Below are positions 8,402 to 16,581 of a stretch of 64,000 nucleotides of DNA, in pieces. The position numbers and the translations under genes are program-made. The stretch is from the NCBI RefSeq assembly GCF_025370105.1, contig NZ_JANQBK010000014.1, positions 124,001 to 188,000 of the forward strand, written 5' to 3'. This DNA comes from Sphingomonas hylomeconis. Its GTDB lineage: Bacteria; Pseudomonadota; Alphaproteobacteria; Sphingomonadales; Sphingomonadaceae. How positions within the stretch are numbered: the stretch's first letter is position 1; the number at the start of each line of letters is the position of its first letter. Under the pieces are notes generated by a model. It worked only from the letters and a program-made list of their open reading frames with translations, did no database searches and was not told the origin of the DNA.

Positions 8402-10212
8402 GCGGCATCCTCCGCGGCGTGGCGCAGCCAGGTCAGTCGCCAGGCGCCGTCCCGCCGGCCGCCGGCACGATAATAAGGCTCGAACCTGATCGGCGAGCGG
8501 TCGCGTGGCGACAGAACCAGTGCGTCGTCAGCATCGACCGTCACGACATCTGCTGCGAGCCGCACCGTCTCCTCGGTCTTGAAGCCGTCGATCAGGCCGG
8601 TCGCATAGACGAGCGGCCCGCGCGTCATCGCGACATAATCGTGCCGCAGCACTTCCTGCGCAACAGGCGTCCCATCGGGGGCGAGCGATTCCTGCACGTT
8701 GCGCAAGGCGGCGTGATGCAGGCGCGGCGGCATCGGCAGGGTCAGGACCACGCGATCCGAGGTCTCGATGCGGATATAGCTGTCCGGCACGAGGGCTTGA
8801 TCCGTCCCGGCCAGCGTCGCGCCGTCCGCCCAATCGGGAATGCGCACGAGCAGCGGGACAATCTTCCCGCCGGCTTCCACCGATATCTCGACGCTGTCGG
8901 CGAAGGGGTAACCGGTGGTCTGCGTGATCGTCACCGGGCCGATCCCGGGCACATCCAGCAGCGCGGACGATGGCCCGAGCAGATTGACCGCGATCGCGCC
9001 GCCCGCCGTCACCCCGTAGGCGATGCCCGGCAGTTCCTCGATGGCGATCGCGCCGCTCGATTTGCAGCAGCGCCAGTAGGTGGTGTGGACACGCTTGCCG
9101 TTGGGAAAGCTGTAATAGCACCAATCCTCGCCATCGGCCGCCTGCGCCCCGATCAGATCGTTATAGGCGCTGCGCTCGATCGCCTGCGCAAATTTCGGCT
9201 CGCCCAGGATCGCCAGCAGTTCGCGGTTGAGCTGAATCCACGCCATCGTCGAACAGGTCTCGACATAGGCGTGCGGATCGAACGCGCCGGGCGCGTTGAA
9301 CACTTCGCGCGAGCGGTGCGCCACGCCGCCCCAAGGTCCGCCGCCAAGCGTCAGATGATCGTCGCGGACCCGATCCCACAAGGCGTGTACCGCCGCCAGA
9401 TAGCGTGGCGCGCCGGTCGCGCGGTGCAGCTTTGCCAGGCCGACGAGGTTCCACAGCAATTGATACGCCTTGCCGGTGGCGATCGCCGACACGTCGTCGC
9501 CGTTCAGCGCGGCGGTTAGGAACGCGCTGTGCGGATCTGCCTCGGCCTGGTCGAGGATCAGCAGCGCAAGATCAAGGTAACGCTGCGCGCCGGTCGCGAA
9601 ATACAGTTCGCAGACGGGATCGATCAGTACCGTCGCCGACAGACCGAAATGATTGCCGAGATCGGTAATCCGCACGTCGCCTGCCTCGAGCGTCACCCGG
9701 ACGAGGTCGCCGATCCGCGCGGCGGCGGCAAGATAACGGTCGTCGCCGATCGCGCGCGCGGCCTCGATCAGCCCGAGAATGAGATAGGCATGGGTCCAGA
9801 TGTCCCACGTGCGAAGCGCCGGCTCGCCGTTCCAGCTGAACGGTTTGGGTGGTTGCGGGACCATGAAGCGTCGTGCCGGCGGGTAATTGCCGAGATAGCC
9901 TTCGGCATCCTGCAGCGACACGAGGTGATCCGCCACCGCCCGCACGCGCGGAAGCAAAGCAGCATCGCGCGATCGCGCGGCGGCGTACAGCCACTTGCCG
10001 GCATGCTCGCCATACCAGTCGCCGCCCTCGTTGGCGGCGACGGCGGCGGCATCGAAGATCGCGATCGCGGGGCTGTCGGGCCCGGTGACGAACGTCGCCA
10101 GCCGACCGCTCCGGTTCGCCGCGACGGCATCGCCGAGCGGCCCGCCGAGCGTCACCGTGCCGGGCGCGGCCAGGATCATCGCGCGGGACATGGCGGATGG
10201 CTCAGAGGTCAA
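8398..10212 (-). CDS. GH127-type glycoside hydrolase (beta-L-arabinofuranosidase family, DUF1680)
   Basis: This is a 604-residue alpha/alpha-barrel hydrolase. The zinc and nucleophile ligands of GH127 can be seen: Glu318 and Cys320 in YVETCSTMAW and the pair Cys382-Cys383 in YWRCCKSSG, equivalent to Glu338, Cys340, Cys417 and Cys418 of the Bifidobacterium enzyme HypBA1, in which Cys417 is the nucleophile. Known members release beta-L-arabinofuranose, but the family is broad and other furanosides are possible. No clear signal peptide is seen, so action is probably cytoplasmic after import. The ATG at 10212 overlaps the upstream gene by 11 bases; an ATG at 10191 is an alternative. It is part of the leftward operon. 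Confidence 0.85.
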   Translation of the reverse strand: MTSEPSAMSRAMILAAPGTVTLGGPLGDAVAANRSGRLATFVTGPDSPAIAIFDAAAVAANEGGDWYGEHAGKWLYAAARSRDAALLPRVRAVADHLVSLQDAEGYLGNYPPARRFMVPQPPKPFSWNGEPALRTWDIWTHAYLILGLIEAARAIGDDRYLAAAARIGDLVRVTLEAGDVRITDLGNHFGLSATVLIDPVCELYFATGAQRYLDLALLILDQAEADPHSAFLTAALNGDDVSAIATGKAYQLLWNLVGLAKLHRATGAPRYLAAVHALWDRVRDDHLTLGGGPWGGVAHRSREVFNAPGAFDPHAYVETCSTMAWIQLNRELLAILGEPKFAQAIERSAYNDLIGAQAADGEDWCYYSFPNGKRVHTTYWRCCKSSGAIAIEELPGIAYGVTAGGAIAVNLLGPSSALLDVPGIGPVTITQTTGYPFADSVEISVEAGGKIVPLLVRIPDWADGATLAGTDQALVPDSYIRIETSDRVVLTLPMPPRLHHAALRNVQESLAPDGTPVAQEVLRHDYVAMTRGPLVYATGLIDGFKTEETVRLAADVVTVDADDALVLSPRDRSPIRFEPYYRAGGRRDGAWRLTWLRHAAEDAA

Positions 10213-12346
10213 CGGCGCACCGGAAACCGATTCCGCCCGACCGATCCTTGGACGGGGCCATCAACAGATATTTGCCATGTTGGTCGAGCGCATAGCCTTG
10301 CGGGAAATACCAATGCGAACTGTGCGGCTGATACGGGCTGCCGCCGCGCAGCACGGCGGCGCGGACATGGCGGTCGCGATATTCGTCGGTCCATTGCCAG
10401 ACGTGCCCGGTCATCGCCATCACTCCGAACGGGCTGGCGCCGGCGGGATGCGCGTCTACATCGGCCAGCGCGGGCATGATGCGGTCGAGCGAGGGCGGCG
10501 GCGCCGCATCCGCGCGCCAGTCATTGCCCCAGGGGTAGCGGCGACCGTCATCGGCTTGCGCGGCATAGTGCCATTCCCATTCGCGCGGCAGGCGCTTGCC
10601 CGCCCAGGCGGCATAGGCCCGTGCATCTTCCAGACCGACCCAGACGACCGGTTGCCGCTCGCTGCCGGGCGTCGGCCTTCCATCGGTCCAATGGCGCAGG
10701 AAATTGTGCGTGTCGGCCGGCGCGTAGCCGCTCGCGTCCACGAACGTGGCAAATTCTGCGTTGGTGACCGGGAAACGGTCGATCGCAAAGGCATCGATGG
10801 GCAGGCGATGGTGATGGAAGCGCCGCGCATTCGGTTCCCACGGATATTGCACGTCGACACCCTCGGCGGCGTAGCCCTCGATCACGATGCCATGCACCGC
10901 GAAATCGATGGTCGCCGCGGGAATCGCGACCATTCCGTCGGGCGCGGTGGCATAGGCCTTGGTCTGCATGACGGGCGTCAGTTGCTGTTGCGCCGAGGCC
11001 CAGACCGCCGAGCGTTCGGCAAGCGGCGTGGCAGCCTGGGCTGCCATCTCCGCGAGAAACGCGTCGAGACCGGCGCGATCCCCAGTGGCGGGCAACTGCA
11101 ACAGCGCGGCGAACCCGTGCGCTTCCAGTTCGGTCTCGAAATAGGCCAGGCCGCCGGCGATGCGCGGCGTGACGGGCTTGCCGTTCCAGAGATCGACATA
11201 GGCTGCACCCTCGACATGCGCGACCGCGATCTGCTCGCCGGCCACCGCAAATTCCTGGCGATTGATCAGCGTCCACAACGTCGCGTCGGCACCGGGGAAG
11301 CGGCTGGCAAATACCCCGGCCTGCAGCGTGCGGTCATAGGGTATCCAATTGTCGGTCACCAGCAGCGGCGCGTAGCGGCGCTGGATCGCCGCCACCCGGC
11401 GCAGCGCAGCCGCATCGCGGTCGGTCAACTGATTGACGAACCCGAACACGTTTTCCCATGCGACATAGCCGATGCCGTTGAAGAAGGCGTGTTGCAGGTC
11501 GCTCCAGCGCTCGCGGCTCCAACGGTTCTCGATCTGCACGATATGGCGCGGCTCGACCCATTTGAGCTTCACGACCGCCGGGATCGATTCATTGGGAACG
11601 CGCTTGGTCCAGCTCTGCAGGTTCCAGCTGAGGATATGGTCGCCGGCCTGTGCGGTCGATTCGGGCTGCAGCACCACCGGCACGCCGCGCGCCTCGCACG
11701 CGACGTGGAAGGCGCGGGGCACGCCCGAATAGGTATCGCCGTTGATCCCGTCTGCCCCGACCGCGGCAACGATATCGGCCATCCGCTCCCAATCAGGCGC
11801 ATCACCTTCGCGCGTGCCGTGATCCCATGGCATCGTCGGCAGGAATACCTTCACCCCACGGGCATGAAAGTCGGCGATGACCTGCTTCAGCCCGTCCAGC
11901 CCTCCGGGAAGATCGTGCACGAGATCGAACTGGCCGCGATCGTCGATTCCGATATTGGGATAGATGTACCACAACAGCACGCTGTCGACGCCCCCGAAGC
12001 GCGCCTCGAGATCGTCGAGATAGCGGCCCACCGTATAGCGTCCGGTGGCGGGATCGTAGAAGAACAGGTCTTCGACCATCGTCAGCGCGTGAACGAAATT
12101 GGCTTGCGACCAGGCGAGATCGGCGCGGGTGTACAGGCTGTCGTCCAGCCCGATCCGCAGGCGATGTTCGCGGCGCCATTCGCGGAGCCCGATCAGCCAT
12201 TCGTCGGCGGCGCCCGCGACGTTGATCGTCCAGCGCCCCATTTCCTGAAACGGCCAGCCCGGCACCTTGCCGGGCGGTGGCAGATACGGACCGGTCAGCG
12301 CATGGCTGAACTTGATGTCGGACGTGGTGCGGTGGGGGGAGGTCAT
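10202..12346 (-). CDS. Hydrolase-like barrel fused to a formylglycine-enzyme (SUMF1/FGE-sulfatase) fold
   Basis: This is a 714-residue protein from the ATG at 12346; the longer frame upstream lies inside the kinase gene. Residues 1-470 resemble a glycosidase-like TIM barrel (LLWYIYPNIGID, VFLPTMPWDHGT, DGINGDTYSG, WENVFGFVNQL), but I cannot name the family. Residues about 480-714 are an FGE-sulfatase fold: FAIDRFPVTNAEFATFVDA, WAGKRLPREWEWHYAA, RYPWGNDW, GHVWQWTDEY, AVLRGGSPY and GGIGFRCAVD. The Cys pair of catalytic FGE, expected after the RGGS segment, is missing, so this domain is probably a carbohydrate- or substrate-binding module. The gene lies between the ribokinase-family and GH127 genes. 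Confidence 0.82.
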   Translation of the reverse strand: MTSPHRTTSDIKFSHALTGPYLPPPGKVPGWPFQEMGRWTINVAGAADEWLIGLREWRREHRLRIGLDDSLYTRADLAWSQANFVHALTMVEDLFFYDPATGRYTVGRYLDDLEARFGGVDSVLLWYIYPNIGIDDRGQFDLVHDLPGGLDGLKQVIADFHARGVKVFLPTMPWDHGTREGDAPDWERMADIVAAVGADGINGDTYSGVPRAFHVACEARGVPVVLQPESTAQAGDHILSWNLQSWTKRVPNESIPAVVKLKWVEPRHIVQIENRWSRERWSDLQHAFFNGIGYVAWENVFGFVNQLTDRDAAALRRVAAIQRRYAPLLVTDNWIPYDRTLQAGVFASRFPGADATLWTLINRQEFAVAGEQIAVAHVEGAAYVDLWNGKPVTPRIAGGLAYFETELEAHGFAALLQLPATGDRAGLDAFLAEMAAQAATPLAERSAVWASAQQQLTPVMQTKAYATAPDGMVAIPAATIDFAVHGIVIEGYAAEGVDVQYPWEPNARRFHHHRLPIDAFAIDRFPVTNAEFATFVDASGYAPADTHNFLRHWTDGRPTPGSERQPVVWVGLEDARAYAAWAGKRLPREWEWHYAAQADDGRRYPWGNDWRADAAPPPSLDRIMPALADVDAHPAGASPFGVMAMTGHVWQWTDEYRDRHVRAAVLRGGSPYQPHSSHWYFPQGYALDQHGKYLLMAPSKDRSGGIGFRCAVDL

Positions 12347-12360
12347 CGAAAGCCTGATAT

Positions 12361-13323
12361 TCAAGATGGTTGTACGGTCACGCCACAATAAGCGGCAAGA
12401 TCGGCGCTCGCCGTCGGATCGACAATCCCGCCGGCGATCAGTCGCTCGACCTCGTCGCGCACCGGGATGCTCGATTGCGCACCGGCCCGCGTCGTGGCGA
12501 GCGCGGCAGCCGCGCTGGCGAAGCGCATTGCCTCCGGCAGCAGCTGCCCCTGCCCAAGCGCGCCGGCAAGCGCGCCGCAAAAGGTATCGCCCGCAGCGGT
12601 CGTATCGATCGCGCGGACGCCAAAGGCAGGCTGCAGGTGAAAGACACCGTTGGCAAGCGCGCAGCTGCCGCGCGCGCCGAGCGTGACGATGGCAATGGAC
12701 GTGCCGATCGTTGCCAGCCGGTCGGCGATCGAGCCGTCTTCACCAGCGACGCAAGCAAGCTCTTCCTCATTGGCGACGAGCACGTCGACCGCGGCCAGCA
12801 GTTCGGCCGGCAAGGCCCGGGCCGGGGCGGTGTTGAGCAATACCTTGACGCCCGCTGTTCGTGCGGCCTGGGCGAAGGCCGTCACCGTATCGATCGGTGT
12901 TTCCAACTGCAGCACCAGCCAGGCGATCCCGGCAAGATCGGGAAGGTCCGTCGGTGCCAGCGCCATATTTGCGCCGGGCGCGACGGTGATGGCGTTCTCG
13001 CCGGTCTCCGACACCGTGATCAGCGCAGCGCCAGTCGGCGAGTTGCTGCGGACGGCGTGCAGCAGCACTCCCGCGCCGGCGAGCGAGCGTTCGAGGGTCT
13101 CCGCCGCCGCGTCATTGCCCAGGGCGGCAAGCATCACCGTCGCTGCACCGCTGGACCGTGCCGCTGCGACCGCCTGGTTGGCGCCCTTGCCGCCCGGCAC
13201 GATCGTCAGATCGCCGCCGAGCACCGTCTCCCCCGGTGTGGGGATATGCGGTGCCCGGACGACATAATCCACGTTGGCGGAGCCGGCGACCAATACCTGG
13301 CCGCCGGCGTTCGACAGGATCAC
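12361..13323 (-). CDS. rbsK: Ribokinase-family (PfkB) carbohydrate kinase
   Basis: This 320-residue kinase phosphorylates a sugar, probably a pentose. Family motifs are VLVAGSANVDYVV, the N-terminal glycine pair in VPGGKGANQAVAAAR, NEEE (metal site) and the C-terminal anion-hole signature TTAAGDTFCGAL with the catalytic Asp. I prefer the GTG at 13323 because AAGGGGGG sits 6 bases upstream. The frame opens at a TTG at 13356, directly beside the stop of the TonB gene. Ribokinase is the best match, but PfkB members act on many sugars, and the GH127 neighbour suggests arabinose or another furanose released from a glycoside. Confidence 0.87.
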   Translation of the reverse strand: MILSNAGGQVLVAGSANVDYVVRAPHIPTPGETVLGGDLTIVPGGKGANQAVAAARSSGAATVMLAALGNDAAAETLERSLAGAGVLLHAVRSNSPTGAALITVSETGENAITVAPGANMALAPTDLPDLAGIAWLVLQLETPIDTVTAFAQAARTAGVKVLLNTAPARALPAELLAAVDVLVANEEELACVAGEDGSIADRLATIGTSIAIVTLGARGSCALANGVFHLQPAFGVRAIDTTAAGDTFCGALAGALGQGQLLPEAMRFASAAAALATTRAGAQSSIPVRDEVERLIAGGIVDPTASADLAAYCGVTVQPS

Positions 13324-13356
13324 GTCACGCCCCCCTTGGTCCGCGCCCGCGCGCAA

Positions 13357-15564
13357 TCAGAAATCGCTGCGCAGCGACAGCGTCACCGTGCGACCGCGTC
13401 CGGCAAAATAGTTCTGAAAGAAATCGATCTGCGAGAACGCGAGGAAGTAGAATTTGTTGAAGACGTTTTCCGCGCCGAGCGAGACCGTGCCCACCCCATC
13501 GATCTTGTAGCGGGCCGTCGCGTCGAACAGCGTCCGCCCCTGGGTCCGTTCGGTGACGACCGATCCGGTCCGCACGGTCCGGTCCATCGTCGTGTCCATG
13601 CCCACCGACAAGGACGATTCAGGGGTCGGCAGCACGGTCGCGGTCAGGTTCAGCTTGTCTGGCGCGATGTTGGTGATGCCGAGCTGAACATTGAGCGGCC
13701 GGGTCACGTTGTTCCCAGCGCTCGTCATGCCCTTCACGTGGCTGTACAGCGCATTGAAACGCAACCACGAGGTCGGGCGGAGTTCCGCCGTCGCATCGAC
13801 GCCGGTAATCCGAACCGGCCGCCGGTTGAGCACGAAGTCGAGCGTTGCTGGGTCGACCGACAGGTTTGCGCCGAGCTTCGAATAGGAGCGGTAATAGGAG
13901 CCGCCGATGCTGCCCCAGCTGCCGCGCCAGTTCGCGCCGACTTCCTTGTTTTCGAAAATCACGGCCTGCAGATCGACGATCCCCGCGACCGACTGGCCCG
14001 GCGTGCTGATGTTGCGCAGCGGAATGCCGACGTTCGGCAGCGTGAACCCTTCGCTGTAGGAAGCGAAAGCGGAGAAGCCGCCGCCCAGCCGCGCGATGAT
14101 CCCGCCGTTGAGCAGGTCGTTCTTGTACTTCAGCGTGCCGCCGGTGACGAGCGTGCGGTTGCGCCGGAACAGCGTCCGGTAATCATCCACCTTCACCCGG
14201 CCATCCTCATGCCGGATACCGCCGGTAACGGTCACCGGGCCGATATCGTAGGACAGCTGCGCATAGGGGCCGAAGCTGGTATATTTGAGCGGCGGCACCA
14301 GTACGCGATCGGTCAGCGCCAGGCGCTGCTCGGTATTGTCATACACCGCATCGATGCCCACGCGCACTTCCAGCCCCTTGAGGAACTCCGGCAGCGTGTA
14401 GGACGTGCGCAGCCCGTATTTCTTCGAATTGATCTCGGATTGATCGACCAGGGTGCCGATCGGGGCGATCAACGGATCCTGGCGATCGTCGGTATTCTCG
14501 CCGCCGAAGCGCATCGACTGCCGTGCATAATAGCCCGTGGCGAGCAGACTGCCGCCGAACAGGTCGGTGTTGCTGTAGTTCAGTGCCGCTTGCTTGAATT
14601 CGTTGAATTCGGTGCGCAGCACGTCCTGCCCGTTGACCAGCAGCGGGCCGGGCTCGGACGTATCCGGAAGACCCGTCGTCTGATCGGTACCGGCCGGTGG
14701 CCGCCGCCCCGCGACATAGTGATAATTGCCGTTGCTCGCGAGGCGGAAATAGTTGCCGGTCAGCTCCAGCCGCTGGGTGCCGCCGAATTCGAAACCCGTC
14801 TTCAGGAAGAAGTTCTTCTGCTTGGTATCGGCGAGCGAGCTCGACGAACTGAGCCCGATGCGGCGCCCACGCGCGTCGTACGTGACGCCGCGATCGACAT
14901 AAGCGGCGGCGGCGAACACGTCGAACGCTCCGTCTTTGTAGGAGACATCGCCCTTGATGCCCCAGATGCCGCTATCGTCCTCGAACTGCGTGCCGAGCCG
15001 GCCGCCGATATTGGCGTGGAGGCCTTCGCGGGTCGCGCGCTTGGTGATGTAGTTGATGACGCCGCCGGCCGCACCGATGCCTTCGGAGGCCGACGCGCCG
15101 CTGATCACCTCGATCCGCTCGACGATCGACATGTCGGTGAAGGTCGCGTTGCGGCTGCCGTCGCGCAGCGGGGTCGATTGGGGAATACCGTCGAACAGGT
15201 AGAGCGTGGCGCGGCCCCGCAGCGTCTCGCCCAGCGTGTTGAGCGTCTGGTTGGATTCGGAATAGCCCGGAACGGTCTTGGCCAGCACCGCCGTATTGTC
15301 CTCGGTCAGCGCCAGCGAGCGCTGCACTTCGGCCGGGGTGACGATGGTGACCGCGCCGGGGATCTTGTCGATCGCCTTGGGCGTGCGGCTGCCGGTGACG
15401 ATCACGTCGCGATTTTTGTCTGCGGCCCCATCATCGCTGGTGGCCGCCGCATCCTGGGCGACCGTCGGCTCGGCCGGCTGCGGTCCGGCCTGCTGCGCCG
15501 TGGCGCCGGTCCAGGCCGCCGACAGCAGAAACGTGCCGACCGTGGCGCGCGCGAAGTTTTTCAT
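13357..15564 (-). CDS. TonB-dependent outer-membrane receptor
   Basis: This is a 735-residue receptor from the ATG at 15564, which follows GGGAGGGG. There is a signal peptide (MKNFARATVGTFLLSAAWT, cut after ATAQ). The plug domain starts at RDVIVTGSRTPKAIDKIPG and includes ERIEVISGASASEGIGAAGG. The remainder is a 22-strand-type barrel ending in VTLSLRSDF with a C-terminal Phe. It is the first gene of the leftward operon and is expected to import the glycoside on which the downstream GH127-type enzyme and kinase act. Its promoter region is shared with the divergent CitE-like gene. Confidence 0.92.
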   Translation of the reverse strand: MKNFARATVGTFLLSAAWTGATAQQAGPQPAEPTVAQDAAATSDDGAADKNRDVIVTGSRTPKAIDKIPGAVTIVTPAEVQRSLALTEDNTAVLAKTVPGYSESNQTLNTLGETLRGRATLYLFDGIPQSTPLRDGSRNATFTDMSIVERIEVISGASASEGIGAAGGVINYITKRATREGLHANIGGRLGTQFEDDSGIWGIKGDVSYKDGAFDVFAAAAYVDRGVTYDARGRRIGLSSSSSLADTKQKNFFLKTGFEFGGTQRLELTGNYFRLASNGNYHYVAGRRPPAGTDQTTGLPDTSEPGPLLVNGQDVLRTEFNEFKQAALNYSNTDLFGGSLLATGYYARQSMRFGGENTDDRQDPLIAPIGTLVDQSEINSKKYGLRTSYTLPEFLKGLEVRVGIDAVYDNTEQRLALTDRVLVPPLKYTSFGPYAQLSYDIGPVTVTGGIRHEDGRVKVDDYRTLFRRNRTLVTGGTLKYKNDLLNGGIIARLGGGFSAFASYSEGFTLPNVGIPLRNISTPGQSVAGIVDLQAVIFENKEVGANWRGSWGSIGGSYYRSYSKLGANLSVDPATLDFVLNRRPVRITGVDATAELRPTSWLRFNALYSHVKGMTSAGNNVTRPLNVQLGITNIAPDKLNLTATVLPTPESSLSVGMDTTMDRTVRTGSVVTERTQGRTLFDATARYKIDGVGTVSLGAENVFNKFYFLAFSQIDFFQNYFAGRGRTVTLSLRSDF

Positions 15565-15649
15565 AATCCCCTCCCTTGTTTTTTGTCGTTGTATTTGGCC
15601 GGAGTGTATCGCCGTGCCGCTCGGCGGCAAAACGGGCAGCCCTGCGTTC

Positions 15650-15672
15650 ACACCACACATTTTACGTGGTGT
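15650..15672. promoter_or_regulatory. Inverted repeat in divergent promoter region, candidate operator
   Basis: ACACCAC and GTGGTGT form perfect 7-bp arms around a 9-bp AT-rich centre (23 bp in all). It lies 86 bases before the TonB receptor start and 88 bases before the CitE-like start. That is a natural site for the LysR regulator encoded at 19007. Assignment to that protein is inference. Confidence 0.5.
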
Positions 15673-15759
15673 CGCGATCATGCTTGCGTGCCAAGCCTGA
15701 TACACGATAGCTTTCCTGTGTTCCGACCCGCGTCGACGGTAGGACGTAGGGAGAGATCG

Positions 15760-16581
15760 TTGCGCAGTAAGTTGTTCGTCCCTGCCGCGCGTCCCGACTT
15801 CTTCGCCAAGGCGTTGATGGGCGAGGCCGATGCGATTTCCTTCGATCTGGAAGACGCGGTGCCGGCGGACGGCAAGGCAGCGGCGCGCGTCCGGCTGGCC
15901 GAATTCCTCTCGGCAGACCTAGCACGAGCCAGCGACAAGACGATCATCGTTCGCGTCAACGGCATCGATACGCCGCATTTCGCCGCGGACGTGGCAGCCC
16001 TTGCCGAGGCCCGCGTCGATCTCGTCAACCTGCCCAAATGCGATACCGTCGCCGACGTGCAGGCCGCTGCCACCGCCATCGGCAATGTCCGCTTGCTCGC
16101 GACGATCGAGACTCCGCGCGGGCTCGCGCGTGCTGCCGAGATCGCTGCGCATAGCGCGGTGGCCGGGTTGCAGGTCGGGCTGAACGACCTCTTCGCGACG
16201 CTGAACATCGATCGCCGTTGCGCGACAAACGTTCATGCCGCGCTGTGGGCGATCCGGCTCGGTGCAGGTGAAGCAGCGCGCTTCGCGATTGACGGCGCAT
16301 GGCCCGATATTGCGGATGAGGCAGGCTTTCGCGCCGAGGCCGGGCTCGCACGCAGCCTGGGCTATCTCGGCAAAAGCTGCATCCATCCCAAGCAGGTCGC
16401 GCTGGCCAATGCCATATTCGGGCAGGACGTCGCGACCCTGGCACGCGCACGGCGGATCCTCGCGGCGGCAGATGCGGCGGCGGCAGCAGGGCGCGGCGCC
16501 TTCTCGCTGGATGGCGAGATGATCGACCGGCCCATGATCGAACAAGCGCGCAGATTGCTGGGCGAAGAGGACGGGCGATGA
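15760..16581 (+). CDS. CitE-like (HpcH/HpaI aldolase / citrate lyase beta family) lyase
   Basis: This is a 273-residue TIM-barrel lyase that makes or breaks acyl-CoA hydroxyacid bonds such as malyl-CoA or citramalyl-CoA. Motifs are RSKLFVPAARPDFFAKAL, ISFDLEDAVP (metal-binding Asp/Glu), IIVRVNGID (substrate Arg), LLATIETPRGL, GLQVGLNDLFATL and GKSCIHPKQV. I chose the TTG at 15760, preceded by GGGAGAG, because it gives the standard family N-terminus. A very long frame covering it upstream is antisense to the TonB and kinase genes and is not real. It is the first gene of the rightward operon and overlaps the transporter by four bases (ATGA). The partner CoA-transferase is at 7244. Confidence 0.87.
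   Translation: MRSKLFVPAARPDFFAKALMGEADAISFDLEDAVPADGKAAARVRLAEFLSADLARASDKTIIVRVNGIDTPHFAADVAALAEARVDLVNLPKCDTVADVQAAATAIGNVRLLATIETPRGLARAAEIAAHSAVAGLQVGLNDLFATLNIDRRCATNVHAALWAIRLGAGEAARFAIDGAWPDIADEAGFRAEAGLARSLGYLGKSCIHPKQVALANAIFGQDVATLARARRILAAADAAAAAGRGAFSLDGEMIDRPMIEQARRLLGEEDGR

Noticed and set aside
9995..12391. A 798-codon plus-strand frame
   Set aside because: It is antisense to the GH127-type and barrel/FGE genes, which have clear motifs, and has the composition of an antisense GC-rich frame.
12370..16581. A single 1403-codon open frame on the plus strand
   Set aside because: Only its last 274 codons (CitE-like lyase) are coding. The rest is antisense to the ribokinase-family and TonB genes, is rich in Arg, His and Gln, and has no domain match.
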